This document shows, piece by piece, positions 1 through 11,095 of a stretch of DNA of 22,930 bases. How positions within the stretch are numbered: position 1 is the first letter of the stretch; every line of letters starts with the position of its first letter. The notes beneath the pieces were generated by a model, which was not told where the DNA came from, did no database searches, and saw nothing but the letters and a program-made list of their open reading frames with translations. The stretch spans positions 66,344 through 89,273 of the forward strand of contig NW_014577617.1 of NCBI RefSeq assembly GCF_000485595.1, written 5' to 3'. The translations under genes and the position numbers were made by a program. Source of the DNA: Priapulus caudatus (Eukaryota > Priapulida > Priapulimorpha > Priapulimorphida > Priapulidae).

Positions 1-250
1 TCCTCCTATACCATTGAGTTAAGGGGAATATTCCCCCCTCATTGACACATCTTGACCTTTGACCCTTACCCCAAATTCGACATCCGAGTCCTTTTCGCGA
101 TCCCCCCCCCTGATGTCCGAATATCAAGGACCGTACGTCGAGCGGTTAAGATTTGTGCCAAACTGTTGACGGACGACGACGACAATCATGCGATTCTACA
201 AGCTGCATCTGACTTCGTCAGCTGAGCTAATAAAGTCCTGATATTATTAC
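1..250. repeat. Dispersed repeat, copy 1
   Basis: This stretch matches 13588-13860 in the same orientation. Both copies share a block containing 'gacctttgac', a C-run, 'tacgtcgagcggttaa', then 'gttgacgg' with GAC/GGAC iterations, and end in 'atgcgattctacaagctgca' followed by a short hairpin (catctgac / gtcagctg here, catctgac / gtcagatg in the other copy). No terminal inverted repeat or coding capacity is visible, so the class is unknown; it could be a SINE-like or MITE-like family. The left edge is cut by the window. From 250 to 369 I see no further feature. Confidence 0.7.
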
Positions 251-2024
251 TGCAGCAGCCCTGTGCCTGTTCTCTATCATCTAACACTACCGCATCTACC
301 CTGCATGCGTATAGTCACGTAGCCTTGCCTTTGTATAATATGAGATCACACAGACCCGTTGTGTAATCTCAACGTGTGAGCGTGGCCGCGGTTCATGCCG
401 AGCGGATTATCACGCGTATCACGCTACATTGTCTACACGGATGTACGCGCCCGCGAAAGAAGTCTAGGAGAGTAACGAACTGGTCTTTCGACAACATGAT
501 GATCATTATATCTGTACTGTGTGCGAGCTGATGTTATCACTTGCGGGAACTTGGAGAATCATCGCAGGCATGCTACTATATCGCGGCAGTAATCACGAAA
601 AGTGTAGCGGTTATTGAATTAGGCCTACTAGCATTATAGGCATATATGCCTACAAATTGATACAATATAGCAAAACAAAGGACCACAATGTTAAATAGTG
701 CGCCAGCTCATACCTTCTGCTGTACATATCCTTGGTGTTAGTTATCCAATTTATGAATTCAAAAATATATTGTAAAAGTATGCTATCATCCATAGATGAC
801 TTACCTAAATAACTAACTAAATAAAAATAAAAACAAACGAGTAGGTCTAAGAGCGAAGCAGTTATTTACGAATCATATTACAGACATTAATTTTACTCCT
901 ATCTGCTCACTAAATGTGCCCATGCACAGAGGCCAGAAATGCGCAGCACGACCTCGCCGATCCGCTTACATTGCCTCTACGCTCCATTTCACTGGATATG
1001 GTAGTTTTAATTTTTGCCCCTGCCGCTTCGATCCTCCTCCACCCGCCCGCGCAACGGGCCTTTTAATTCGTGGATCGGTAATGAACGGCGTGCATTAGCT
1101 AACGGCCCGTCTCACACACGCGGCGCGGCCCGGAACGCCACGGAACGGCGCCGTTCACCCCTACCGGCAAAGTTCAATTCTATTATACAATGCATGCCTA
1201 CAATTAAAAACCATAAAGGTGTTTCATATATGTACTCCCTATTAATTTACAAAAAAATTAAACTAAAGAGAAACTGTGCTAATTATAGATGTAACATTCA
1301 GATTGCCAACTGGTAAAAACTATAGATATATAATTGATATGTTTGTGTTTCACAAATCATGTCATCAGAGTTCACTTTACAACAGAAAATATGGTAACAA
1401 AAAAATATATACTCGGCAATTCTTTCAATATAATAGATCAACAAATTCCTTGTTCTCTTCATTTATGGTACTCTATGAAAAAGGCAAGATACCAACTACA
1501 GTCACAAATAATATTGACGCAACTTGTATGTTACATCGAGTACCTCATAACAGCTCTTTTTACAACTCACGGTCCCAATATTGTACAAATACTTTCAAAT
1601 CAAATAAAAATCAAACAATGGCGGCAAAATCTAACATTGGCTCGGATTTTAATGTGTCTCTGCTATCAGAATATTGTCCAATATGTCATCTAAATTCAAG
1701 ACCAGCAGTTTCAAATTACGAAATCACAACATTCATTATTCTGTAAAGAAATGTAACGAAGTGAAGTAGGCATACTCTGGATACTATTACTACTGAGCTT
1801 CTAGGTAAAAGTAGGAAAGCAAAAATCACCTGGGGAAGAATAAAGTGCATGAAAGGAGGACTGGATTACCCAATACCTACGGAATTACTTACATTATCTT
1901 CCAACTGATTTCACCACAGCATGAGAAGTGGTATATCAACCAAAAATTATTATTTATTTATTTTGCTCGAGGGGGGGGGATTCGTGCGAACTCCCCAAAC
2001 ACCCCCTGGCTACGGGCCTGCTAT

Positions 2025-2043
2025 AGTATAGTATAGTATAGAT
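2025..2043. repeat. TATAG microsatellite
   Basis: Short (TATAG)n array directly left of the hAT-like element at 2044. The same pentamer continues at 2394-2420 on the other side, so the element appears to sit inside a TATAG array. The equivalent arrays in unit 2 are at 6613-6634 and 7001-7165. Confidence 0.85.
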
Positions 2044-2393
2044 CATGGGCGTAAATCCCGGGGGGATGGGGGGGATGCATCCCCCCCGCTCTTGAAGGAG
2101 GGGGGGATGGCCTGTACAAATATCCCCCCTGAAATTAAAAAAAAAAACTCCTTCCTCCGTGCCCCACTTGAAAGTTCAGCTAATTATGATAATTTGGAGA
2201 CATGGGCAGACCTAATCATTTCAATTACTGCAAGGACGTGTACAGGGGGGGGGAGGGGTCCAGGGGGTCCGGACCCCCTCCCTGCTCGCGCAGAAAACGC
2301 ATATGAGGGGGTCTAGTTTCAAAAAATTTAGACCCCCAGACCCCCCTTCGCGTGATCATCCCCCCCACTCCTCGGTACGGATTTACGCCCCTG
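2044..2393. mobile_element. hAT-like MITE (copy 1)
   Basis: A non-coding element of about 350 bp bounded by an inverted repeat: left 'catgggcgtaaatcc', right end reading inward on the other strand 'caggggcgtaaatcc' (one mismatch). Ends of the form CAGGGGCG are typical of hAT-superfamily MITEs. It is flanked by TATAG repeat, and 'agtatag' occurs on both sides, fitting an imperfect 8-bp target duplication, although the simple repeat makes that ambiguous. The interior holds long G and C runs and no transposase. Copy 2 is at 6635-6998. Confidence 0.65.
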
Positions 2394-3228
2394 AGTATAG
2401 TATAGTATAGTATAGTATAGAACGTGTGAGCCGTGGCCGGGTTCATGGCCGAGCGGATTATCCACGCGTATCCACGTACATTGTCTACACGGATGTACGC
2501 GCCCGCGAAAGAAGTCTAGGAGAGTAACGAACTGGTTCCTCGCAACATGATGATCATTATATCTGTACTGTGTGCGAGCTGATGTTATCACTTGCGGAAC
2601 TGGAGAATCATCGCAGGCATGCTACTATATCGCGGCAGTAATCACGAAAAGTGTAGCGGTTATTGAATTAGGCCTACTAGCATTATAGGCATATATGCCT
2701 ACAAATTGATACAATATAGCAAAACAAAGACCACAATGTAAATAAGTGCGCCAGTCATACCTTCTGTGTACATATCCTTGGTAGTTATCCAATTTCATGA
2801 ATTCAAAATATATTGTAAAAGTATGCTATATCATAGATGATTACCTAAATAACTAACTAAATAAAAATAAAAACAAACGAGTAGGCCTAAAGAGCGAAGC
2901 AGTTATTTACGATCATATTACAGACATTAATTTTACTCGCTATCTGCTCACTAATGTGCCCATGCACCAGAGGCCAGAAATTGCGCAGCACGACCTCGCC
3001 GATCCGCTTACATTGCTCTACGCTCCAATTTCACTGGATATGGTAGTTTTAATTTTTGCCCCTGCGCTCGATCCCCTCCCACCCGCCGCGCTAACGGGCC
3101 TTTAATTCGTGGATCCGGTAATGAACGGGTGCATTGTAACGGCCCGTCTCCACACACGCGGCGCGGCACGGAACGCCACGGAAACGGCGCCGTTCACCCC
3201 TACCGGCAAAGTTCAATTCTATTATACC

Positions 3229-3267
3229 AAGAGCTAATAAACACCATAAAGGTGTTTATTAGCTCTT
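3229..3267. repeat. Perfect 17-bp stem micro-hairpin
   Basis: The arms aagagctaataaacacc (3229-3245) and ggtgtttattagctctt (3251-3267) are perfect inverse complements around the 5-nt loop ataaa. It lies exactly at the left edge of the sequence that is absent from unit 1. It resembles the 38-bp palindrome at 21493-21530: both start AAGAG, run through an AATAA-type core to ACAC, and end CTCTT. Confidence 0.9.
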
Positions 3268-3509
3268 GATTATATCTTATGGCGCAGTCTCCACTGATAC
3301 GGCACGGCGCCAGCCCGGTTTCACGGCGACGGCGAAAGTCAAATGAGTTTGACTTTTGCCGGCTGCCGTGTACGGAGAAAGACAGTTGACCCAATCAACG
3401 CGATTGTTTTTTATCACGCGTTTTGCTCACGCAACCATCAGCCAATGGACAACAAGCACATGCATAATTTCTGATCACTGAACCAGAGTGAACACAATGC
3501 GCTCAAATA

Positions 3510-4130
3510 CACAGGCAGTTGGAGCGTTTCAATAAAATATAATGCTAAATAAATACGAAATCTATTTACCAAAGTCTTAATGTTTCTATACTCTCTTTCA
3601 CAGGGGCGGATCTAGGTTTTAACTGAGGGGTGGGGGGGGGGTTACCTGAGGTGATTGGCCTACACACCCCAGCGTGCCGAAGGCACGCCTTGCTAGGGGG
3701 GTCCGGGGCAGCCCAAGGGGGGAGGGTTTACCTGAGGTGATTGGCCTACACACCCCAGCGTGCCGAAGGCACGCCTTGCTAGGGGGGTCCGGAGCAGCCC
3801 AAGGGGGGGAGGAGGGGTTTAACCCCTCCCCCCCTCGTAGATCCGCCACTGCTTCACCTATTATTGCCGACAATTTCCTGTAAATGCCGTTCAAATGCTC
3901 ATCTGCAACAAACCCTGGCTGCCGCTGCACACTGCACATAAATATGTATTTATGTGTTAGTGTGCAGCAGCTAGCGTGCGGTGTACTTGTGTGTTGCAGA
4001 TGAGCATTTGACCGGCATTTACAGGTGATCATAGGCGAAATAGAGTAAAGAAACATTAAGACTTTGGTAGTAAATACATTTCGTGTTTATATACATTCTT
4101 TTTTTTATTGAGACGTTCCAAGTGCCTGTG
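3510..4130. mobile_element. Fold-back (inverted repeat) element with a nested MITE
   Basis: The left arm (3510-3600 plus 3852-3950) and right arm (about 3958-4130) are inverse complements around a centre near 3953. Matching blocks include 'accaaagtcttaatgtttct', 'cctgtaaatgcc' and 'aaatgctcatctgcaac'. The left arm is interrupted by the hAT-like MITE at 3601-3851. The right arm keeps the uninterrupted site. A related fragment, 'cacttggaacgtctcaataa', recurs near 8091-8110. No coding sequence is visible. Confidence 0.75.
3601..3851. mobile_element. hAT-like MITE nested in the fold-back left arm
   Basis: It begins 'caggggcggatcta' and ends in the inverse of 'cagtggcggatcta' (13 of 14 match), the usual look of hAT MITE ends. 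Flanks read 'ctctttca' and 'cttcacct', consistent with an imperfect target duplication. Inside is an 86-bp tandem duplication (3642-3727 and 3728-about 3810) containing 'cagcgtgccgaaggcacgcc', itself a small hairpin. It is non-coding; frames across it are low-complexity Gly/Pro translations. Confidence 0.75.
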
Positions 4131-4337
4131 CTCAAATACAATGCGCTAAATCACAATGTATTTTTTTCAGCACAACGGCGCTGCGTTACTGTGTCGAGTC
4201 GTGCCGCGTGTGTGGAGCCGGGCGCACACGTGGCGATTTTTATCGCTAGCACTGGCGATTTCGTTCCGTGTCCGCGTTTGCGCTCCGTGTCGTTTTTGAT
4301 CCGGGTCAGTCTCGGATCGTTTTCGACCAGGCGTTTT

Positions 4338-4438
4338 CGCTCCGTGTGAAAGTGCGGAGCGTACGTAAAGTTGGAGCGTTCCGTAACACGGAGCGTGCGG
4401 AAAGTTGGAGCGTTCCGTAACACGGAGCGTGCGGAAAG
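4338..4438. repeat. CpG-rich 34-bp tandem repeat
   Basis: Two perfect 34-bp copies (4371-4404, 4405-4438), each containing 'ggagcgttccgtaacacgga', are preceded by a degenerate copy (4338-4370). The surrounding 4170-4340 is also CpG-rich and repeats the words 'cgctccgtgt' and 'ccgtgt'. The block could be a CpG-rich regulatory stretch or a small satellite. No gene start can be tied to it. Confidence 0.8.
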
Positions 4439-4439
4439 T

Positions 4440-5717
4440 TCGGAGAGAAGGGACAGGTTAGAATCCAGCCGCGAGAAAATTGTTTTAGCTTTTTTTTAGC
4501 ATTTAATATGTTAATTCCTAATGTTCCTAATGTTATTCTTTAAGAGGATGGATGAGCAGTTGACAACATCGCGTCGAGCGTAGGCCTACATCACCATCTA
4601 GTAGTCATTTTAAATTTTTATAGCGATACGTCAGCAAGGGGCGCCTAATAATCATTAAAGCGAGACATTTTGATTTATTTTTAATGCTAAGCTAATGAGA
4701 TTAGTCTGTCCTTTCCCTTTAAATGTATAATTACAACAAAATACGATTTTATTAGGCAAATAGTGGGCATGCGCAAACACATTATGCTATAGAGTAATTT
4801 GTTACGACTAGTGGCACGTTCGGATAGTGATCGTTCACGTCACACAAGCGGTAAGTATGTTCTCTCTAAATTATTATGTTAATTTTAAAAAGTCTATTGT
4901 AGGGGCCTACTCATTTCGACATGCAGCTAGCATATATCACGTGGGGTACACATCGCCATTTACTGGGTAATTTAAATTTTATTAGTGTATGTCAGCGAGG
5001 GACACATAATAATCATTACAGTAAGTCTATCGATTTTTTTTTCTCTATCGGGGAGGGTGTGGGAGGGGGTCCCCCCCCTCCCGCATGATGAAGATTTTGC
5101 AATTATTACACTAAAATGGAGCGATCTGGTGCATCATTTCAAATAAAAAAAAATAAAAAAACACCTATTCAAGTGAAAATGGTCTTCGACTATATGGTAA
5201 AGTAATTTGCATAAATATGAATTAATAGGAATAAAGAATGTAAACGAATTGCAAGAGAGCAAAGTACTATTGAAAAACACTTTCAGAAGAAAATAACTGC
5301 CATCTTCACAGTGTCACTATTTTTCGTTTGTTGAAGGGGTGGGAAACACAATAATAAAAAAATCGTTTGTAGGGCTAACGAGAAGTGCCGAAGCACTCAC
5401 TCAGACAGGGCGAATTTGATTGACGTGGGGGGATACCTTCATACCATGAAAAAGCATGCTTATTTTATCTTGGAGGTTCAGGAAGCCCCCAAAAAATTTA
5501 ATATTATTCTCCTCTCTATGTTTCAGGGAGAGGGGAAAAAAAGCATTTGTTTAGATCAAACTTTCTTGCAAATTAAGAAAGACACATCACACTTAATCAA
5601 TTAATCTAAAAGAAGTTAAAAAATAAAATCATCAATTCATTAAATCAGCTTTTCTTGCATTTAATATTTTCATATGTTCATTGTTACATTTCAGATGAGA
5701 AGATATGATATTATTAC
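4440..5717. other. AT-rich non-coding stretch
   Basis: No supported gene. Small items seen: a G-run/C-run hairpin near 5050-5083 ('gggagggggtcccccccctc'), poly-A runs near 5148-5160, and a short open frame at 5416-5604 with no recognisable features. Confidence 0.5.
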
Positions 5718-6634
5718 TCCTATTAATTTTTACAAAAAAATTAAACTTAAAAGAGAAAACTGTCTGCTAATTATAGATGTAACATTCAGATTGCAACTGC
5801 GTTAAAAATTTGAAGTATGAAATAGATATATAATCCTGATATGTTTGTGTTCACAAATATGTCATCAGAGATTCACTTTACAACAGAAATATGGTAAGCA
5901 AAAAATATATATCGGCACATTCTTTCAATATAATAGATCAACAATTCCTTGTTTCCTTCTTTATGGCTACTCTATGAACAAGGCAAGATACCAACTACAG
6001 TCACACAATAATATTGACGCAACTTGTTATGTTACATCGAGTACCTCATACAGCTTTTTACAACTCACGGTCCCAATATTGTTACACAATACTTTCAAAT
6101 CAAATAGAAAATTCAAACAATGGCGGCAAAATCTAACATTGGCTCGGATTTTAATGTGTCTCTGCTATTCAGAATATTGTCCAATTATGTCATTAACATT
6201 CAAGACCAGCCAGTTTCAAATTACGAAAATCAACACATTCATTATTCGTGTAAACGAAAATGTAACGCAAGTGGAAGTATGCATACTCTGGATAACAACC
6301 TCTTTTTTTTTTTTACGACTAATTTATTTTATTTTTATTCTACCTCCCCTATTTTATACTCTTTATTACTATTACTACTCTAGAGCAAAGTAGGCAAAGC
6401 AAAAAAATCACCTGGGGAAGAATAAAGTGCCATGAAAGGAGGACTGGATCTACCCAATACCTACGCGAAGCTTTACTTACATTATCTTCAACTGATTTCA
6501 CCACAGCATGAGAAGTGCTATATTCACCAAAAATTATTATTTATTTATTTTGCTCGAGGGGTGGGGGGATATCGTGCGAACTCCCCAAACACGCCCTGTA
6601 GCTCGGGCCTGCTATAGTATAGTATAGTATAGAT

Positions 6635-6998
6635 CATGGGCGTCAAATTCCGGCGGGGATGGGGGGAATGCTCCCCCTCAATGTGCATCGTCTTGAAGGA
6701 GGGGGGGATGGCCCTTGCCTAAAATATCCCCCTGAGATTAAAAAAAAACTCCTTCCTCAGTGCCCCACTTGAAAGTCAGCTATTATGATAATTTGGGAGA
6801 CATGGGCCAGACCTAAATCATTCTCAATTACTGCAGGGGCGTGTACGGGGGGGGGAGGGTCCCAGGGGTCCGACCGCCTCCTTCTGCTCGCGCAGACAAA
6901 CGCATATGAGTGGGGTTCATAGTTGTCAAAAAATTTTTATACCCCAGCCTTCGCGTATCATCCCCCCACTACCTCGGTAGCGCGATTTACGCCCCCTG
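6635..6998. mobile_element. hAT-like MITE (copy 2)
   Basis: Second copy of the 2044-2393 element at the end of duplication unit 2. The ends are 'catgggcgtcaaattcc' on the left and '...gcgatttacgccccctg' on the right; compared with copy 1 the ends carry small indels. TATAG arrays lie on both sides. Confidence 0.65.
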
Positions 6999-7000
6999 AG

Positions 7001-7165
7001 TATAGTTATGTTGCTATAGCTATAGCTGTATATATTATAGTATAAGTGATAGTATAGTATATTTAGTACTTAGTATAGTAATAGTATAGTATAGTATACG
7101 TATATTATCGATATAGTATATAGAGTTAGGTTTATAGTATAGTATATAGTAGAGTATAGTATTTG
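7001..7165. repeat. Degenerate TATAG microsatellite
   Basis: About 165 bp of imperfect (TATAG)n, interrupted by variants such as 'gctatagctatagc' and 'tatattatag'. It marks the right boundary of the tandem segmental duplication. Confidence 0.85.
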
Positions 7166-8450
7166 CTCAGGAACCTGATTAGCTTAAGATAATACTATAT
7201 CGGTATCTGTTATACACACACGTATTCACACGATCGCTTGTATATAAATCAATTCGTTCTAAAAACGGCTGTATACGGTTTGTTTAAAAATATTTGCGTG
7301 TGTAACACTAACATAGTTACCGTGAATACATCTTTAACTTCAGCTACCAGCTATAACGGTTCAGCAACCAACTATAATGGTACACCTTGTGTGCCAATGC
7401 CATTTCTTTTGAGGATGTTTGTCCGTGTCTCTTACACTGCCTTTTTTCTCGTGGGACTTTGATTATATAGATGATGGAAGACGGTGCCGCAAAGCTGTTG
7501 TGCTTTTGTTGGAAGCCAAAGAAGAGAGATCTACCATACAATAACTACCATACAGTAGAAAACTTTCAGAATGTGATCCAGAGAGACATGATACAAGATT
7601 GCGTGGCACAGCTTTGCTGTGGATCCTGAGCGCTGCGCGCGGATGAGACGCGCAGTTCTGCCGGATATGGCACGCGACCGCGGGGATGTTCTAGTATAAG
7701 CGCTGTCCGCGGGGAGACGTGCGCCAAATTTGAGGGCCCGGTGCCGTCTCCCAGCGGTCAGCGGATGGTCTGTAGTTTCAGAAGATAAAATAAAGGACTT
7801 TGTTCTAATAAGAACTATCGGCCGGCTAAATAAGAGCAATATGCACACCTTTTCAATTTTTTACTAGTCAGTCCAAGGCTTGTTGGGGGTCATTATGCAG
7901 AGCTTCCAATTGAAATGGCCATGAAATTGTCAAGTGGAATTGTGTTTTTCGGAACCCAAGAAAATGTCTCCTCTTACATGCACCCTCCCTGATCAATCAC
8001 GCATTCAGCGGTAAACAATACAAGATATGGAATTGTGTTGAGTTTGTGGGCTCTGACGCAGTGCATTGACGTACAAGACTGTTGAAGCACAGGCACTTGG
8101 AACGTCTCAATAAAATAAATATTCACACAATTTTTCACAATGTATCACCGCTTCTAAATAAGAACAATATACTGTGTGCAAAATAGGTAAACGTATGTGA
8201 AACATTTATGGTTAGTACTTACTGTGACATATCCGTGACTAACTGACACCACTAAATTGGTAAAATGTTTCATGCACCTTGAGAAATTCTGAGAAATTAC
8301 GAGGTTATCATCGCAGAACTCCCGACACCACCCATCCTGATGTCACAAAGCTATATGTAAAGATACAGGCGTTTTGCCAGGTGCCTGCCTCCATTTCGAG
8401 GCCCTCTAAGCCAAGCATAAAGCGCGCGGGCAAGACGTCATACACACAGC
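7166..8450. other. No supported gene; scattered repeats
   Basis: Open frames here have no domain-like features. Visible items: 'ctaaataagagcaatatgcaca' type sequence at about 7826 is echoed near 8153 ('ctaaataagaacaatatact'), and 8080-8115 resembles the outer part of the fold-back element at 3510-4130. 7600-7760 is CpG-rich. Confidence 0.4.
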
Positions 8451-9050
8451 TACGTTCATTGGCTAAAACAATCGAGTAGCGCGGTGAGGGATTTTCGGAA
8501 TTCTTTAATTTTAAGAAAACCTTCAATGTTCAATGAATGACACTCTCGTTCACTTCCGAAAGCAGGTAAAAATGCCGAATTTTTCTACTTCGATGCAAAA
8601 TGCATCGGCCGGGCCTTTCATTATTTACGAAAAGCAAACAGTGTCGCCTAACACCTACACGCAGTAACTGGTCACGTCGTTGACGCCCCATTCAGTGTCA
8701 ATCAATGAAGAAGGCGGGGCTTATTCTGATTACGGAGATGCGAAAATGCAACAGAAGGACGTAGCGCAGTCCGCTAAACAGCGTGTTATTTTCGTTTTTG
8801 TGCCAAACTCTATCATAGGAAACCGTTCTAGCCTAGCAGAATGCCCTAGTTCTTGAGATCGGCGATTCCGTACGTCGATGGGTCCCCACCTTTGAAATAA
8901 TAACGGAGTGGTGCGGCGTACGCTGTGATTGGAAGACACAAAGTGTCAATCCTCGGCGCGCCTCGGCATCATGGCCGCATCACGTCCAGACGATGAGAAT
9001 AAAGGCAGTGTGAGAAACACGTGTAGACAGCCTGAAATGAAGTAGCATGA
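8450..9050 (+). promoter_or_regulatory. Possible CpG-rich promoter region
   Basis: Motifs include an inverted CCAAT box ('cattggct', 8457-8464), a GC box ('ggcggggc', 8712-8719), another inverted CCAAT ('tgattgg', about 8926-8932) and 'catcatggccgc' near 8967. An ATG at 8971 has A at -3 and G at +4 but opens only 24 codons (stop at 9043). No downstream exon on the plus strand can be connected to it, so this is motif-based only. Confidence 0.2.
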
Positions 9051-9321
9051 GCAAACATAGTATAACACCGAACGCTTAGGCTTGCTGCATCCGTCCAGGT
9101 CAACCAACCCTCCTTACACTTGTAACAGTGGCCAGTTAATTTGTATAGAGAAGTGAAGTAATTAATTAGAAAATGTTCATGGTAAAATTAATTATGTGAC
9201 TAGCTAAGGAGCCAACACCCAGGATGTTAATTCTACTGCGTAGACGCACACCCGGATATGTGAAGGCAGATTTCGTAGAAGACAGGAAGTGCGCATTTGA
9301 GTAACCTAGTAGCGTCGAATA

Positions 9322-9760
9322 CACGTGTGTCTTCTACACGTGAGTGAGACGTGATTTCTAGATGTGTTACTCGGTCTTAGGGGAGAACCTCTGCACGTGT
9401 TAACTCGTTCTTAGGGAAGAACCTGTACACGTGTATGTAGCATGGTCCCACGCGCGCGTACAATAAGATGACGTCACCTGGCTAGTTGTATATATATAAC
9501 ACACCTTGGAAGCTCGAGAGTTCTCTCCTTGTACGAGCACATATATTCACGGTGTTGACAGACGGACAGACTAAAAGACTGACAGACAGACAACCTCAGA
9601 GACTGACGTACGGACGGACAAACGGACAGAGGCATATGTTGTGTTGATACATTTCTGGACTCTTGCTCACGAGTGTATCGTGAGCAACAATAAATTACTG
9701 TGCGTGGAAAACTCATTCATGGATTTGTGTTAATCATTATTGTTATCTTCGTTGCTACGC
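9322..9760 (+). promoter_or_regulatory. E-box/CRE/TATA unit with nearby AATAAA; possible LTR
   Basis: Four CACGTG boxes (9322, 9337, 9394, 9428), the last two inside a 34-bp tandem repeat ('cttagggaagaacct' type), precede a perfect CRE TGACGTCA (9469-9476) and a TATA box (TATATATA, 9489-9499). About 190 bp downstream lies an 8-bp stem hairpin (gctcacga / tcgtgagc, 9665-9685) followed by AATAAA (9689-9694) and a GT-rich stretch. A promoter and polyadenylation signal this close together is the usual U3-R-U5 order of an LTR. A second LTR, a primer binding site and a clear TG...CA boundary were not found, so a solo LTR or a short promoter are both possible. The transcribed part holds GACA/GGAC iterations (9557-9630). 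Confidence 0.4.
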
Positions 9761-10285
9761 CGCATCAGACACAGAGACAAGTCTGACATCTCCTTCAAGC
9801 TCACCGCAAACACGAAACGAGACCGCGGGTTAAGAACAATAACAGAACGCAAGACTTATAACATTACGACCTTTACGATCACGAGCCACACACACACACA
9901 GTCGGGTGTCTCCCGACGTATCTACACGAACTGAAACTAAACGTAACGCGACTAGGTTTCACACTTCGGTAAACATAACATTGGCATAAATTTTGCAGTA
10001 AATATCAGTGGCTGGTAAGCGTACAGACAGGAGTATAAATCTGCGACATACTATCATTAATCACAAGTACAATCGCAGGTCCTTCCACATTCACTGCGGA
10101 AACCATACTGCTTCACAATAACATGATCACTGCCATTCTTACGTTACTCGTCTCATTTGCGTAGCACGTGGTCGTGTAAATTCAACAAAATGCATATATT
10201 CAATTTTAAAATCTCAATTGGCACGCGCAATCCTCACGGATTCAGAAAATAGTAAAAAATACTCGGTTATAAAATATGGTAATAT

Positions 10286-10352
10286 TCCATTCAACAGATA
10301 TTCTATAGGCTATTAGGTTTCATTTAGCAGATATTCTATTGCTATTAGGTTA
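10286..10352. repeat. Short tandem duplication
   Basis: 'tcaacagatattctatagg' followed about 33 bp later by 'tttagcagatattctattgc', each leading into 'ctattaggtt'. It is a two-copy imperfect tandem repeat with no evident function. I see no gene in 9760-11814; this stretch also contains an 8-bp stem hairpin near 10798-10830 (cgctcgca / tgcgagcg). Confidence 0.6.
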
Positions 10353-10913
10353 GCTAGAATCCCGGGCAACATTACACCCCATGCATCCTGATTGTGTGAA
10401 TATCGTGTCGTCTTTTGTGGAGGTGACTTCCACATGTCATCGTTTTAACGTCACATTCTGCCTCCAGGCAGCAGTTAACCAACTCTTTAATTTAAAATAA
10501 GGGTAAATTGCTGCGACTAAAATGCCGTAGCATGCAGTAACGTAGATTCATTCGAGATACCTTGGCCGGACAATAGATAATATGAAAATACTATAGGTGA
10601 GTGCACTGAAAATAGCTGGAACATCGGACTTTTAATACAAAAATACCGCGAAACAGTTTTACGAACCGTTCGAATCGTCACAGCAGTGTGTAAAAAGTAA
10701 TGTAGAGTTCAGAGGTAGCACCATTTGAGATTGAGGACGAGTTTAGAATGTTAGCCAGTGCTAAAGCACGAAACTGACAGACAAGTATATATATCACGCT
10801 CGCATGCAGTATATTACTACTGCGAGCGGCTGTGTATAGTATTCGACGAGGCGTCATTTACCTACGATCGCCATATCTGAGATCTCAAAATCACAACCGC
10901 AACACGACCTGTA

Positions 10914-11095
10914 AAGGTAAACTCGATCAGTTCAGATACATACACATCAAGCTGTGAAAACACAGAATGACTGCGTTGGAATTGTCAAAAGTCAAAACAG
11001 CTGGCAAATTAAGGCATATCGATTAGGCAAATCAAGTTATGTTGGAGGATTTATGAGATGTTCCAGAATTAGCTTCAGATTTAAATGTCAGCCTT
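10914..11095 (+). repeat. Dispersed repeat, copy 1 (3' flank of TLCD)
   Basis: About 180 bp matching 15688-15868 in the same orientation, sharing 'aggtaaactcgatca', 'tgaaaacacagaatgact' and 'aattaaggcatatc'. One copy lies downstream of the TLCD gene and the other in its intron 1. No ends or coding capacity are visible. Confidence 0.8.

Larger units (their letters stand above)
370..2400 (+). repeat. Tandem segmental duplication, unit 1
   Basis: Unit 1 has three parts that recur in the same order in unit 2 (2421-7000): segment A (370-1195, matching 2421-3226), segment B (about 1236-2040, matching 5718-6631) and a hAT-like element C (2044-2393, matching 6635-6998). A and B are separated here by about 40 bp, but by about 2.5 kb in unit 2. 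Open frames inside (for example 1276-1746) are not maintained between the copies and show no recognisable protein features, so I call none of them. The copies differ mostly by single-base indels rather than substitutions in the stretches compared. Confidence 0.85.
2421..7000 (+). repeat. Tandem segmental duplication, unit 2
   Basis: Second copy of the 370-2400 unit, starting at the same 'aacgtgtgag' boundary directly after a TATAG microsatellite. It has segment A at 2421-3226, about 2.49 kb not present in unit 1 (3229-5717), segment B at 5718-6631 and element C at 6635-6998. Either the extra block was inserted between A and B, or it was lost from unit 1. The unit-1 junction at 1196-1237 still holds 'accataaaggtgttt', which resembles the centre of the hairpin at the A edge of the extra block (3229-3267). 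Confidence 0.8.

Noticed and set aside
1276-1746. 156-codon open frame, and its counterpart at 5845-6393
   Set aside because: They lie in duplicated segment B. Indels between the copies change the frame, amino-acid content is driven by AT-rich sequence, and no domain or motif is visible.
8971-9045. 24-codon ATG frame in good start context as a first exon
   Set aside because: No convincing donor site or downstream plus-strand exon was found before the opposing TLCD gene.
9474-9716. Minus-strand frame rich in SVCPSVRQS-type repeats
   Set aside because: It is a translation of GACA/GGAC simple repeats within the LTR-like block.
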